A stretch of 64,000 bases of DNA from Leptobrachium leishanense (lineage: Eukaryota > Chordata > Amphibia > Anura > Megophryidae): contig CM019063.1 in assembly GCA_009667805.1 (NCBI GenBank), forward strand, positions 349,064,862 to 349,128,861. Reading direction: 5' to 3'. Below, piece after piece: positions 31,152 through 42,849 of this stretch (position 1 is the stretch's first letter; each line of letters begins with the position of its first letter). Under the pieces are notes generated by a model. The model was not told the origin of the DNA. It was given only the letters and a program-made list of their open reading frames with translations, and searched no databases. The translations under genes were made by a program, and so were the position numbers.

Positions 31152-31445
31152 GTATGAGTACCCTCTGTGTTGCTGACCCAGATTGTTTAATTGACCAAGC
31201 TGTTTCTGAACCATTTTGTATGAACAACCTGTATAGGCCTAACACAGGCTATTCCTCTCCTGTCAACAAGGTTAACCCTTTCCATCCCAGGGTATGCTCA
31301 ATCCTGACACCTACTGCCAGAGCTTCTGAATTATACTCTGTTTTACTGGTGTGCTTATTGTCCCTGGCTGGGAGTGATAGGATTAGCGGTCCCGACCATT
31401 CAAGGATCGGAGGGATTAGAAATCTGCCAGAGGGATCCACACCAC
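31152..31445 (+). mobile_element. Gypsy-like LTR, last segment
   Basis: Continuation of the LTR begun at 10112 and interrupted by the ERV: GTATGAGTACCCTCTGTG matches the sequence just left of the ERV (10987-11004). It ends GTCCCGACCATTCAAGG...AGGGATCCACACC, like the end of the LTR at 50478-51223. A T-run of an L1-like insertion follows. Confidence 0.55.
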
Positions 31446-32327
31446 GTTTTTTTTTTTGTAATTCAAATTTTTATTTTGAAAAGACAGCAGTATAAAACAT
31501 CCAGTGTAACAGAAAACAATGGCCTCGCAGGGCCTACAAGCAGAGAAAGCTGGTGTACAGAGTAGTAACGCAAGACACTGAGCTGGGAAGTGGGGACCGG
31601 GGGGGGAGGGGGGAGGAAAAATAAAAATGGGGAAGGTAGGGAGGGGGATATGGCAAAGGCCATCTGCGTGACTCTCCTGGCTCACTCCAGAGAGTCCAAG
31701 GACAAGGAAGCCATGGAGGGCAAATGTCACGTGGCCAAGGGCTTGAGGGCCAATTATGGCAGACCTATCCGGAAAAGTCGCCATAGTGGCTCGCCCCAAG
31801 GGAGTCCCGGTCTGCCAAATAGATAAAAAAAAAAAAAGAAACAACCGGAAGGGGGGGAAAGAAATGAGGTCCCCAGCATCCACTAAGACATCATGAATAC
31901 TCTGCACACCGTAGGAGTCAGCAAAAAGGACAAAAACAATGTCTCTAAGTCTCAGCTAGTCATCGAGGGGGGGTCAGAAACACCAAGAATCCTCAGGGAG
32001 GGACTCATTGTGGGGAGAGGGAGGGGTGTAGGGTAACATACAACAGAAAATCATCCCCAATTGGGGGGTCTCATCGGAAAGTAAAAGATACAAAAAGTCT
32101 CAGAGAATGGGCAAACAGAAGAAAAAGATGTCCTCAGCTGGAGAACAGCATCAACAGAGTCCACATCAGTAACCAAAAAGGCCTCGCTAAAGAGAAAAAA
32201 AGAAAAAAAAATTTAAGGGGGGAGGGGACAGAAGAAAGGTATTGTCAATAAGGGGGGAGAAGAAAAAGGGGGAAGAGAAAAATAAAAAACAGCTATGCAT
32301 AAAAAGTGTTGCAGACAGCAAATAAAA
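31446..32327 (-). mobile_element. L1-like 3' end, reverse strand
   Basis: It begins with a T-run at 31448-31457 (minus-strand poly-A), then TTTTTATTTTGAAAAGACAG and the hairpin word ATGGCCTCGCAGGGCC (31519-31534) shared with the other L1-like copies. Purine-rich, with GGGGGAGGGG runs. No ORF of ORF1 or ORF2 type is visible. The right boundary with the Penelope-like element is approximate. Confidence 0.55.
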
Positions 32328-34616
32328 AGTACGAAAAGAGAGGGTAGTTCAGTGGCGCAAAAGATAAGGAGTGATATTTGCTATACGTCGGAAGTACGTG
32401 GAGTGGATGGTGAAGGTAATACTGTATAAGATGGAGGAGATGAGTCTCCTAGGAGGTGGCAACAGTGTACCTACTTAGGGTAAAAGCACAGTCAGAAAAA
32501 GACCAGTATAAAGGTGCTATTTCTATTCAAAAAGTGCAAATATAGTGCATAAACGGATCCCAAACTAGGTGCATACGTCACAGTGACTGCCTAGGTATGA
32601 GTGTTAACAATGGTGGGTGTAAAGGAGGTAAAAGGTCCTAGAGAGAGACGGTATTTCCACTTGGGATATAAGCACAGTCGAGAAAAAGGACCAGTAGTAA
32701 AGTGCTATTTTGAGTTGGTTGTGTGCTGAATTGCAAAATTGCAAGAAAAGTGCATAAGCTAAAGAAGGATGCAAGCAGAAAAACATACGCGGCAATAGCC
32801 GTCTAGGGTATTGGTGTTGGCAGTGGTGATATGCCTGTTAGACTTCAGCCGAAAAGTAGGGCCGGTTGAGTTGAATGACACCGGCAGTACATAAAATACA
32901 ACTTGTATAAAAACAGCTTGCATAAAATACGACTTATGTGACGTACAGGTAATCACAAAGTGCTGGTTGTCACTATACAAGTGAAGGAGAGCAAACGGTC
33001 GGTACAACGAACATGCACTTTCAAAAGTTCACATGTGTGCACGTCTTGTGCAAAATACAAAAAAGTGCATGTAAAAAAATGTAAACAAGTAATAAAGTGC
33101 AACAGTGTCTATGGTAGGAAGAAGTAGTCCTGCGGGAGTAATAAATCCGCAATCCCGAAGAAATGTGCACGTCGTAGGGGTAAACTATTTGAGAGTGGAG
33201 AATAGGACCGAAATAAGGGTCTATGTAGGTCTCACACTCTTAACTTCTAGGCAGGTGTGGGGGTCCGGGTAGGTGTCTTCTCCTCGGGGTCCTGTTGTCT
33301 TTATATTCCTCGGGAGAAAAACAGGAACAATAGTGCAATATTGTATAGACCCATTAACTATGCTGTGGGTCAATTGAAGGGGGTACTTACACTTTCCAGA
33401 GCCTATATTATCCAGGCTCTGGTTTGAAGTACGTTGGGCCAAATAGAGAGTGGCCTCTTCCCTTCTTTGATTTCCGATGGTGGAGCCTTATAAGTTTAGG
33501 CTCAATTTCATGGCATGTAGTGCTCCTTCGTTCGGTGGGCACCAACACCTCCTTTATCAGCTTGCAGAGAGTCTTTGGTAGACGAATGGGACAATGCTCA
33601 TAATATGTCTAAAAAGAAGACTCGTTCGGCATCTAAAATATACAGTCTGGTTAAACGACCATATAGGCTGAAAAGGAGGGGGGGATCAATTACTTTATTA
33701 TGAAATGGGAAATAAAAATATAAAAATTGGGAACATGGGTATTAGATCAGGGGAGAAGGATCAAAGGGATACGCGTTTCGGCAGAAAAGCCTTCATCAGT
33801 CCATATCAGGAAAAAAGGGGGCAACCTGAGGCACTCCACGAGTCAAGTCTTATATAGTTTGATGCATAGTCCGTGTTAGACGCTTTTTTTCCCTTACTTC
33901 CGGGTTCGCCGATCTCCCGGTCACATGTTGGCCGTGACGTCATCATTAGGTGCCGCAACTGTCATGGCGGTGCGTTCCACCCTGGAGCTTGCGTTTCATT
34001 CCCGGTGTTACAACTGTCATGGCGGTGCGTTCCGGTAGTACAGGACGTGTTACAGTGGTCAAAATACACCCAAAAAAAAAACTACAGCAGGCTGCAGACA
34101 TGTGAAACGGGATGGGGGAGAGGAAAAGGGAGGAAAAAGGTCCTTACTGTTCGTTGGATGTTAAACACATTGCACAAACCGTGGTGGTAAAGAAATTGCC
34201 TGATGTGGCAGTGAGTGGGCAGGATATTAATAATGGTCAGAATAAATAAACAAGATAAAATAAATAAAAGGGGCAACATTATATATTTTTATACATTGCA
34301 CAAACCGTGGTATTAGAGAATTGCCTGGTAGGCAGTAAATAGGCAGATGGTATTAAAAAGGGTGGTCAGAGTGGTGGTAAAATAGGTAAAAACGGAGGAT
34401 GGTTAAAATGGGAAGAGGAGAGGCTTAAAATGAAGTTAAGGAACTAAAAACTTCTTTAACCGGGAAGAAAAATACATGTGTATGCAATATGTGCATGACA
34501 AAAGGTTCGAGGCATAGAAGGGGGAGACAGTTACAGAGAAACTTAAAGAGGGGTATATAAATGACTTCTGGAGGGGTTCAATATTCATATGAGAAAAGGC
34601 CAATATAAACATATAT
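32328..34616 (-). repeat. Terminal repeat copy A
   Basis: The inverted partner of 42850-45118. It contains the hammerhead-like motif at 33771-33799 and an uninterrupted ATTAATAATGGTCAG at 34223-34237, which is the empty version of the piggyBac insertion site. Short ORFs (33221-33442, 33873-34190) recur in all copies and are not taken as genes. Confidence 0.88.
33771..33799 (-). ncRNA. Hammerhead-ribozyme-like core, copy A
   Basis: On the minus strand CTGATGA (33799-33793), AGGC-TTTTCT-GCC, then GAAACGCGT. CUGAUGA and GAAA are the two invariant boxes of the hammerhead core, and GGC/GCC would be stem II. One extra A precedes the stem and the flanking stem I is weak, so activity is uncertain. 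Confidence 0.5.
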
Positions 34617-35987
34617 GCCGGTTGAGTTGAATGACACCGGCAGTACATAAAATACAACTTGTATAAAAACAGCTTGCATAAAATACGACTTATGTGACGT
34701 ACAGGTAATCACAAAGTGCTGGTTGTCACTATACAAGTGAAGGAGAGCAAACGGTCGGTACAACGAACATGCACTTTCAAAAGTTCACATGTGTGCACGT
34801 CTTGTGCAAAATACAAAAAAGTGCATGTAAAAAAAATGTAAACAAGTAATAAAGTGCAACAGTGTCTATGGTAGGAAGAAGTAGTCCTGCGGGAGTAATA
34901 AATCCGCAATCCCGAAGAAATGTGCACGTCGTAGGGGTAAACTATTTGAGAGTGGAGAATAGGACCGAAATAAGGGTCTATGTAGGTCTCACACTCTTAA
35001 CTTCTAGGCAGGTGTGGGGGTCCGGGTAGGTGTCTTCTCCTCGGGGTCCTGTTGTCTTTATATTCCTCGGGAGAAAAACAGGAACAATAGTGCAATATTG
35101 TATAGACCCATTAACTATGCTGTGGGTCAATTGAAGGGGGTACTTACACTTTCCAGAGCCTATATTATCCAGGCTCTGGTTTGAAGTACGTTGGGCCAAA
35201 TAGAGAGTGGCCTCTTCCCTTCTTTGATTTCCGATGGTGGAGCCTTATAAGTTTAGGCTCAATTTCATGGCATGTAGTGCTCCTTCGTTCGGTGGGCACC
35301 AACACCTCCTTTATCAGCTTGCAGAGAGTCTTTGGTAGACGAATGGGACAATGCTCATAATATGTCTAAAAAGAAGACTCGTTCGGCATCTAAAATATAC
35401 AGTCTGGTTAAATGACCATATAGGCTGAAAAGGAGGGGGGGATCAATTACTTTATTATGAAATGGGAAATAAAAATATAAAAATTGGGAACATGGGTATT
35501 AGATCAGGGGAGAAGGATCAAAGGGATACGCGTTTCGGCAGAAAAGCCTTCATCAGTCCATATCAGGAAAAAAGGGGGCAACCTGAGGCACTCCACGAGT
35601 CAAGTCTTATATAGTTTGATGCATAGTCCGTGTTAGACGCTTTTTTTCCCTTACTTCCGGGTTCGCCGATCTCCCGGTCACATGTTGGCCGTGACGTCAT
35701 CATTAGGTGCCGCAACTGTCATGGCGGTGCGTTCCACCCTGGAGCTTGCGTTTCATTCCCGGTGTTACAACTGTCATGGCGGTGCGTTCCGGTAGTACAG
35801 GATTGTGTTACAGTGGTCAAAATACACCCAAAAAAAATTACAGCAGGCTGCAGACATGTGAAACGGGATGGGGGAGAGGAAAAGGGAGGAAAAAAGGTCC
35901 TTACTGTTCGTTGGATGTTAAACACATTGCAGAAACCGTGGTGGTAAAGAAATTGCCTGATGTGGCAGTGAGTGGGCAGGATATTAA
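34617..35987 (-). repeat. Terminal repeat copy B (tandem), cut by piggyBac
   Basis: Starts GCCGGTTGAGTTGAATGACACC, as at 32861, and follows copy A closely up to GGGCAGGATATTAA, where the piggyBac-like element begins. The remainder TAATGGTCAG...AACATTATATATTTT continues at 42457-42514. Confidence 0.88.
35528..35556 (-). ncRNA. Hammerhead-ribozyme-like core, copy B
   Basis: Same sequence as copy A: minus-strand CTGATGA, AGGC-TTTTCT-GCC and GAAACGCGT are all kept. Confidence 0.5.
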
Positions 35988-36579
35988 CCCCTTAAGGACC
36001 GAGGACGTACCATGTACGTCATTGCAGCGGGTCTCTCTTAGACCCGCTGACGTACATGGTACGTCCTGCCGTTTTTTGAGCGCTGGAAGCGATCGGATCG
36101 CTTCCAGCAGCTCAAACGCCATTGCAGGCTGCCTGGGAGTCCAGGCAGCCGTGCAATGGCGGTTAGAAGTGCCGGGGCACCATGTGATCGCTCCCCGGGA
36201 GCGATCAACATCCGGTTTCACCGGAGAGGTGCCCGGCACTTCTACAGAGCGCTGGAAGCGATCGGTATCGCTTCCAGCTGCTCTGAGTATATTACAAGGA
36301 TGCCTCGACATCGAGGCATCCTTGCAATATGCTTACCTGCCGCCGGTCCGTCCGTGATCGCTCCCCCCGAGCGATCACTTCCGGTAGCGGCAGGAAGTAC
36401 TGAGTGCCACGAGGTATCGTGGCACTCAGTACAAAAACGATCACATCAGTGATCAGGTGCTCTGCTGGGTGCCTCGAGGGATCAAGGCACCCAGCAGAGT
36501 AAAAAAAAGTGTAAAAAAAAGTGAAAAAAAAAGTAAAATAAAAAGTAAAATAAAAATAAAAATAAATAAAATAAACTGA

Positions 36580-37098
36580 CGGTTAGGGGTAGGGTTAGGG
36601 TTAGGGGTAGGGTTAGGGGTAGGGGTAGGGGTAGGGGTAGGGTTAGGGTTAGGGTTAGGGTTAGGGTTAGGGTTAGGGGTAGGGGTAGGGTTAGGGGTAG
36701 GGGTAGGGGTAGGGTTAGGGTAGGTTAGGGTTAGGGTTAGGGTTAGGGCTAGGGTTAGGGCTAGGGTTAGGGCTAGGGTTAGGGTTCTAAGGTCAAAGTA
36801 AAATAAAAAGTAAAATAAAAATAAAAATAAATAAAATAAACTGACGGTTAGGGTTAGGGGTAGGGTTAGGGTTAGGGGTAGGGTTAGGGTTAGGGGTAGG
36901 GTTAGGGTTAGGGGTAGGGTTAGGGGTAGGGGTAGGGGTAGGGTTAGGGTTAGGGTTAGGGGTAGGGTTAGGGTTAGGGGTAGGGTTAGGGTTAGGGGTA
37001 GGGTTAGGGGTAGGGTTAGGGTTAGGGTTAGGGTTAGGGTTAGGGTTAGGGTTAGGGCTAGGGTTAGGGCTAGGGTTAGGGCTAGGGTTAGGGTTCTA
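36580..37098 (+). repeat. TTAGGG-type telomere-like arrays inside piggyBac
   Basis: Two blocks (36580-36788 and 36846-37098) of GGGTTA, GGGGTA and GGGCTA units. Each is preceded by the same AAGTAAAATAAAAATAAA...ACTGACGGTTAGGG sequence, so a block of about 265 bp was duplicated. The units are mixed 6-mers and 7-mers, which differs from a pure vertebrate telomere. Confidence 0.9.
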
Positions 37099-37534
37099 AG
37101 GGCAGGGTCATCTTGGGGCTGAGTGGGATGTTCCTAGCCTGCCTCAGAGAGGCAGGCTAGCAACATCCAATCAGAAGTTAGAAAAAATCAAAATAAAATT
37201 TCTAATTTGTCAGGTCAGGTCAATATTTTGTAAATATTGGCTCTGACCTCTGTGATTCTCCCTCCCTCTCCTCACTTGTGTTTTGGTGAGCGAGAGAGAG
37301 AGATCAGATTTGACAGGTTAGAGATTTTAGTGAGATTTAGTGAGATTAGAAAAATTGAGGCAGATTTAGAGAGATTTTAGGGAGATTTAGAAGAATTGAG
37401 GCAGGTTTAGAGGGATTTAGAGAGATTTAGGTGTTTATTTGTATTTTCTTGTGAAACCCAACGGTTCTTCTAAGAACCAACAATCCGCTTATATATATAT
37501 AATAATTATAAAATTTTATAATCTATTATATATA

Positions 37535-38355
37535 ATGTCTGAGAGGGTGTACAGCGCCGAGGAGGCATATGCCATCCTGGCGTCAGAATCTGAGGCATCT
37601 GCGTCAGACTCAGACCCTCATTTCGACCCCGCTAACTGCTCAGAGACGTCGCTAGATACATTATCTACGCTGGCTGATGTATCTAGTGATGTTTCTGATG
37701 CAGATCCTGGGTCACCACCTGCCAGCAGGAGACGCACAGCTCCAGCTGAGGAGTGGGTAGTGCCTCATCGCCAGAGGCCAGATATCCCTCCTTTCACGGC
37801 AAATCCTGGCATCAATATTGATGTTGCAGGATTTACCGCCACACAGTTTTTGCAGGTGTTTATGGGGGATGATGTGTTGGGCCACATCGTGGCCCAATCA
37901 AATCTGTATGCCCATCAGCATTGTGCTGCGAAGCCAGACTCCTACTTGGCAAGGCAGCAATGGACCCCGCTAGATGTGCCAGAATTTCTGAAATTCTGGG
38001 CACTTACTATGCTGAGGGCATCATAAAGAAGCCCTCAATTCGCTCCTACTGGAGCAGTAGCCCCATCTGCTCTACCCCCATTTACCCCCAATCAATGTCA
38101 CGTAGAAGGTATGAAAACATTTTGCGTTTCATGCACTTCAGTGACAACAGCCTGTGCCCCCCTAGAGAGCATCCCCAGTTTGACAGGCACCAGACTTTTA
38201 CATTTTATTCGTACATTTTTATGTTCTACAATTGGTGCTCTATTTTGCCAAAATCTTTGCACACCTATGCATGGGGGGCATGGGTGTACTCAGGAGATCT
38301 TGCAGAAAACAACCTGGAGAGTTTTCATGCAGTAACAAACAACAGTGTCTCCTAA
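37535..38355 (+). pseudogene. piggyBac-type transposase, N-terminal part only
   Basis: The ORF from ATG at 37535 starts MSERVYSAEEAYAILASES, an acidic N-terminus usual for piggyBac transposases. The first conserved region follows (FTATQFLQVFMGDDVLGHIV, QSNLYAHQH, LDVPEFLKFWALTML). A frameshift near 38010 leads to IIKKPSIRSYW, MSRRRYENILRFMHFSD in another frame. These correspond to the start of the DDE_Tnp_1_7 domain. The catalytic aspartates and the C-terminal cysteine-rich domain are absent: the sequence runs into the satellite array at 38263. The product could not transpose the element. Confidence 0.82.
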
Positions 38356-39540
38356 ATCACAGTCCAAAACTACTGTGGGCGTAAAAATCTGAAAATTGAA
38401 AAATTACACCACACACCTTCTCAAATGTTTTGGGCTAAAACCGTTGCATCCATGGCATCAAAGCACTCCATATGCAATACCTTGGGGTGTCAACATAACA
38501 AATATAAACAATTTTCTGGCAATAATTCAAACTGGGGTATGCGGTAGACCCAAAACCAAAGATAGGCCTAGCTGAAGAAATAATCTCAATTTCAACTCCA
38601 ATGACAAAGTCATAAAAATTGTATTTGAACCTTCCCAAAATCCTGGCAAACCTATGCATGGGGGGCATGGGTGTACTCAGGAGATCTTGCAGAAAACAAC
38701 CTGGAGAGTTTTCATGCAGTAACAAACAACAGTGTCTCCTAAATCACAGTCCAAAACTACTGTGGGCGTAAAAATCTGAAAATTGAAAAATTACACCACA
38801 CACCTTCTCAAATGTTTTGGGCTAAAACCGTTGCATCCATGGCATCAAAGCACTCCATATGCAATACCTTGGGGTGTCAACATAACAAATATAAACAATT
38901 TTCTGGCAATAATTCAAACTGGGGTATGCGGTAGACCCAAAACCAAAGATAGGCCTAGCTGAAGAAATAATCTCAATTTCAACTCCAATGACAAAGTCAT
39001 AAAAATTGTATTTGAACCTTCCCAAAATCCTGGCAAACCTATGCATGGGGGGCATGGGTGTACTCAGGAGATCTTGCAGAAAACAACCTGGAGAGTTTTC
39101 ATGCAGTAACAAACAACAGTGTCTCCTAAATCACAGTCCAAAACTACTGTGGGCGTAAAAATCTGAAAATTGAAAAATTACACCACACACCTTCTCAAAT
39201 GTTTTGGGCTAAAACCGTTGCATCCATGGCATCAAAGCACTCCATATGCAATACCTTGGGGTGCCAACATAACAAATATAAACAATTTTCTGGCAATAAT
39301 TCAAACTGGGGTATGCGGTAGACCCAAAACCAAAGATAGGCCTAGTTGAAGAAATAATCTCAATTTCAACTCCAATGACAAAGTCATAAAAATTGTATTT
39401 GAACCTTCCCAAAATCCTGGCAAACCTATGCATGGGGGGCATGGGTGTACTCAGGAGACCTTGCAGAAAACAACCTGGAGAGTTTTCATGCAGTAACAAA
39501 CAACAGTGTCTCCTAAATCACAGTCCAAAACTGATGTGGG
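38263..39540. repeat. 387-bp tandem repeat, about 3.3 copies
   Basis: CCTATGCATGGGGGGCATGG recurs at 38263, 38651, 39038 and 39425 and the copies are nearly identical. A 96-residue minus-strand ORF repeats in each unit; it is not taken as a gene. The first unit overlaps the end of the transposase remnant. Confidence 0.9.
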
Positions 39541-39796
39541 TGTGAAAATGAAAAATGACCACCAAACTGTATCCAATTTGTTTGGAGCAAACGGATGCAT
39601 CCATAGCATAAAAACACTCCATTTACAATACTTTGGGGTGTTAGCTTACCAAATATATGCACGTTCATAAAACTGGGGTATGTAAAAAGGCCCCTAAAAA
39701 GAAGATAAGCAAAGAAGATACTGTATGTCAAATTAGAAAATTGACAAGCACATGTCAAAGATTGGCGTAGCACCCCAAAAACAACAGAACAAATCT

Positions 39797-41790
39797 ATAT
39801 ATGGGTGGTATCAATTTACTCAGAAGATGTTGCTGAACATATTTTGGGGTGTTTTTTGGCAGTAACCCATAACTGGATTTGACAATTCATGCCTAAAGTA
39901 CAATGTGTGTGAAAAAATAACACAAAAAGTGACTACCTGAAAGTTTGACATAGAGCTAGTGCATGGAAAGTGTTAAAATACAACTCTTTGAAGCACCCTA
40001 GGGTGTGCCCTTTCTAAAAATATATGGTTTGATGGGGGTAAATTACTTTGGCCGGCTTCAAAAATTTCCCAAATAGGACATGGGTGCATGATGACGAAAT
40101 GTGAAAATTCCAAGTTGGAAAACTGAAATGCGCACCCCCCAAATAAGGCCTATTAGCCCCCAAATGACCCGACATACCTATACATGGGTGGTATCAATTT
40201 ACTCAGAAGATGTTGCTGAACATATTTTGGGGTGTTTTTTGGCAGTAACCCATAACTGGATTTGACAATTCATGCCTAAAGTACAATGTGTGTGAAAAAA
40301 TAACACAAAAAGGGACTACCTGAAAGTTTGACATAGAGCTAGTGCATGGAAAGTGTTAAAATACAACTCTTTGAAGCACCCTAGGGTGTGCCCTTTCTAA
40401 AAATATATGGTTTGATGGGGGTAAATTACTTTGGCCGGCTTCAAAAATGTCCCAAATAGGACATGGGTGCATGATGACGAAATGTGAAAATTCCAAGTTG
40501 GAAAACTGAAATGCGCACCCCCCAAATAAGGCCTATTAGCCCCCAAATGACCCAACATACCTATACATGGGTGGTATCAATTTACTCAGAAGATGTTGCT
40601 GAACATATTTTGGGGTGTTTTTTGGCAGTAACCCATAACTGGATTTGACAATTCATGCCTAAAGTACAATGTGTGTGAAAAAATAACACAAAAAGTGACT
40701 ACCTGAAAGTTTGACATAGAGCTAGTGCATGGAAAGTGTTAAAATACAACTCTTTGAAGCACCCCAGGGTGTGCCCTTTCTAAAAATATATGGTTTGATG
40801 GGGGTAAATTACTTTGGCCGGCTTCAAAAATGTCCCAAATAGGACATGGGTGCATGATGACGAAATGTGAAAATTCCAAGTTGGAAAACTGAAATGCGCA
40901 CCCCCCAAATAAGGCCTATTAGCCCCCAAATGACCCGACATACCTATACATGGGTGGTATCAATTTACTCAGAAGATGTTGCTGAACATATTTTGGGGTG
41001 TTTTTTGGCAGTAACCATAACTGGATTTGACAATTCATGCCTAAAGTACAATGTGTGTGAAAAAATAACACAAAAAGTGACTACCTGAAAGTTTGACATA
41101 GAGCTAGTGCATGGAAAGTGTTAAAATACAACTCTTTGAAGCACCCCAGGGTGTGCCCTTTCTAAAAATATATGGTTTGATGGGGGTAAATTACTTTGGC
41201 CGGCTTCAAAAATGTCCCAAATAGGACATGGGTGCATGATGACGAAATGTGAAAATTCCAAGTTGGAAAACTGAAATGCGCACCCCCCAAATAAGGCCTA
41301 TTAGCCCCCAAATGACCCGACATACCTATACATGGGTGGTATCAATTTACTCAGAAGATGTTGCTGAACATATTTTGGGGTGTTTTTTGGCAGTAACTCA
41401 TAACTGGATTTGACAATTCATGCCTAAAGTACAATGTGTGTGAAAAAATAACACAAAAAGTGACTACCTGAAAGTTTGACATAGAGCTAGTGCATGAAAG
41501 TGTTAAAATACAACTCTTTGAAGCACCCCAGGGTGTGCCCTTTCTAAAAATATATGGTTTGATGGGGGTAAATTACTTTGGCCGGCTTCAAAAATGTCCC
41601 AAATAGGACATGGGTGCATGATGACGAAATGTGAAAATTCCAAGTTGGAAAACTGAAATGCGCACCCCCCAAATAAGGCCTTTTAGCCCCCAAATGACCC
41701 GACATACCTATACTTGGGTGGTATCAATTTACTCAGAAGATGTTGCTGAACATATTTTGGGGTGCTTTTTGGCAGTAAACCTTAAAGTTC
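39797..41790. repeat. ~383-bp tandem repeat, about 5 copies
   Basis: The words TATACATGGGTGGTATCAAT and ACTCAGAAGATGTTGCTGAA recur about every 383 bp (near 40180, 40561, 40944, 41327, 41708). This family is related to the 387-bp units: both contain a CATGGG, ACTCAG.AGAT.TTGC, GGCAGTAAC or GCAGTAAC series in the same order. Confidence 0.9.
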
Positions 41791-42512
41791 ACAGTACATG
41801 TATTCTTAAATTGCGTTCAAAAAAAAAAAATGACCAAATTTTTTTTTTTCTTAAACTTTGGCATAGATTTGTGGTAAAATGGTTTGCATGGAAAGAGTCA
41901 AAATACCCCAAGTTTAATACCTTGATTTGTGTACTTTAAAAAAATATGTATATGTGGAGGGTTATTCAGGAATTAGTGACAGATATCAGTGTTACAATGT
42001 CACTATCACTAGTTTTGAAAATAAACTCTTTGGAAATGGCAAAGTGCTACTTGCACTTATTGTTGCATAAAATAAGGAAAAAAGCGAGGAATATGTAAAC
42101 ATTGGGTATTGCTAAACTCAGTACTAAATTTAGAAACTACTAAAGAATAAAAAAATTTTGACGGTTGTTGATACATAAGAAATTTTGGGGGTCAAAGTTC
42201 GAAAAAGTGGGTTTTTTTTCAATTTTTGTGTCATATTTCACAATATTTTTTATAGTAAATTATATGAAGTGATGAAAAAAATGGTATCTTTATAAAGTCC
42301 ATTTAGTGACGAGAAAAACAGTGTAAAATATGTGTGGGTTACATAAACGAGTAAGAGGAAAATTTGACGTAAACACTAAGAGCGCAGAAACGTAAAAACA
42401 GCAGCGGTCACGAACGGACGGATTCGTGTAAAACCGCCCGGTCACTAAGGGGTTAATAATGGTCAGAATAAATAAACAAGATAAAATAAATAAAAGGGGC
42501 AACATTATATAT

Positions 42513-42704
42513 TTTAAGCTTAAACATGCCATGAATCCAAGTGGATTGACCTTTATTGGTATAAAAAAAGTTGAGACTCCATGGCGAGGCGGAAATTTTG
42601 ATAAACTCATTGGAAGAGAGGAAATGAGTTGGATTTTCAACTTAGGTTCGCTACAACCACAAGGGTTAAATGCAGATTTTGAACTGTGCCACTTTCTTAA
42701 TTAG
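42513..42704 (+). pseudogene. Penelope-like endonuclease, C-terminal end
   Basis: The plus-strand frame reads NPSGLTFIGIKKVETPWRGG, then LIGREEMSWIFNLGSLQPQG, LNADFELCHFLN and stop. The R.E..WI..L....P.GLN pattern is that of the C-terminal end of the GIY-YIG endonuclease of Penelope-like elements (Neptune/Poseidon type). The reverse transcriptase and the GIY-YIG core are missing: upstream the frame enters terminal-repeat sequence at about 42514. The natural stop is retained. Confidence 0.68.
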
Positions 42705-42849
42705 GAATATTTTAGGACATTTTAAGAAATTTTAGGATATTTTTACCTCCATCAATAACTTTTTAAACAACCTCCGTTTTGCTTTTCCCAAACTGTATAA
42801 CCCTTTTCTCCTACCGCATTCTCCAGTAGACCTCTACCAGCCGTTAATG

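Larger units (their letters stand above)
35988..42452 (+). mobile_element. piggyBac-like element, 6.5 kb, TTAA target
   Basis: The ends are CCCCTTAAGGACC and GTCACTAAGGGG, flanked by TTAA (35984-35987 and 42453-42456). The same site without insertion is present in repeat copy A (34223-34237) and in the inverted copy (about 43226-43240), which proves the boundaries. It contains a palindromic left end (ACCATGTACGTC / GACGTACATGGT), TTAGGG-like arrays, a truncated transposase and two satellite arrays that fill most of the interior. Confidence 0.88.

Noticed and set aside
32759..33442. Short ORFs recurring at 32759, 34578, 44446 and 33221, 34978, 44018
   Set aside because: They are the same terminal-repeat sequence in three copies and two orientations, with no domain.
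36580..37098. A true chromosome end or telomere fusion
   Set aside because: The arrays are inside a transposon with exact TTAA ends, have mixed unit lengths and are embedded in a duplicated block.
38435..39499. Three identical 96-residue minus-strand ORFs
   Set aside because: They recur once per 387-bp satellite unit and have no protein-family resemblance; their preservation follows from recent array expansion.
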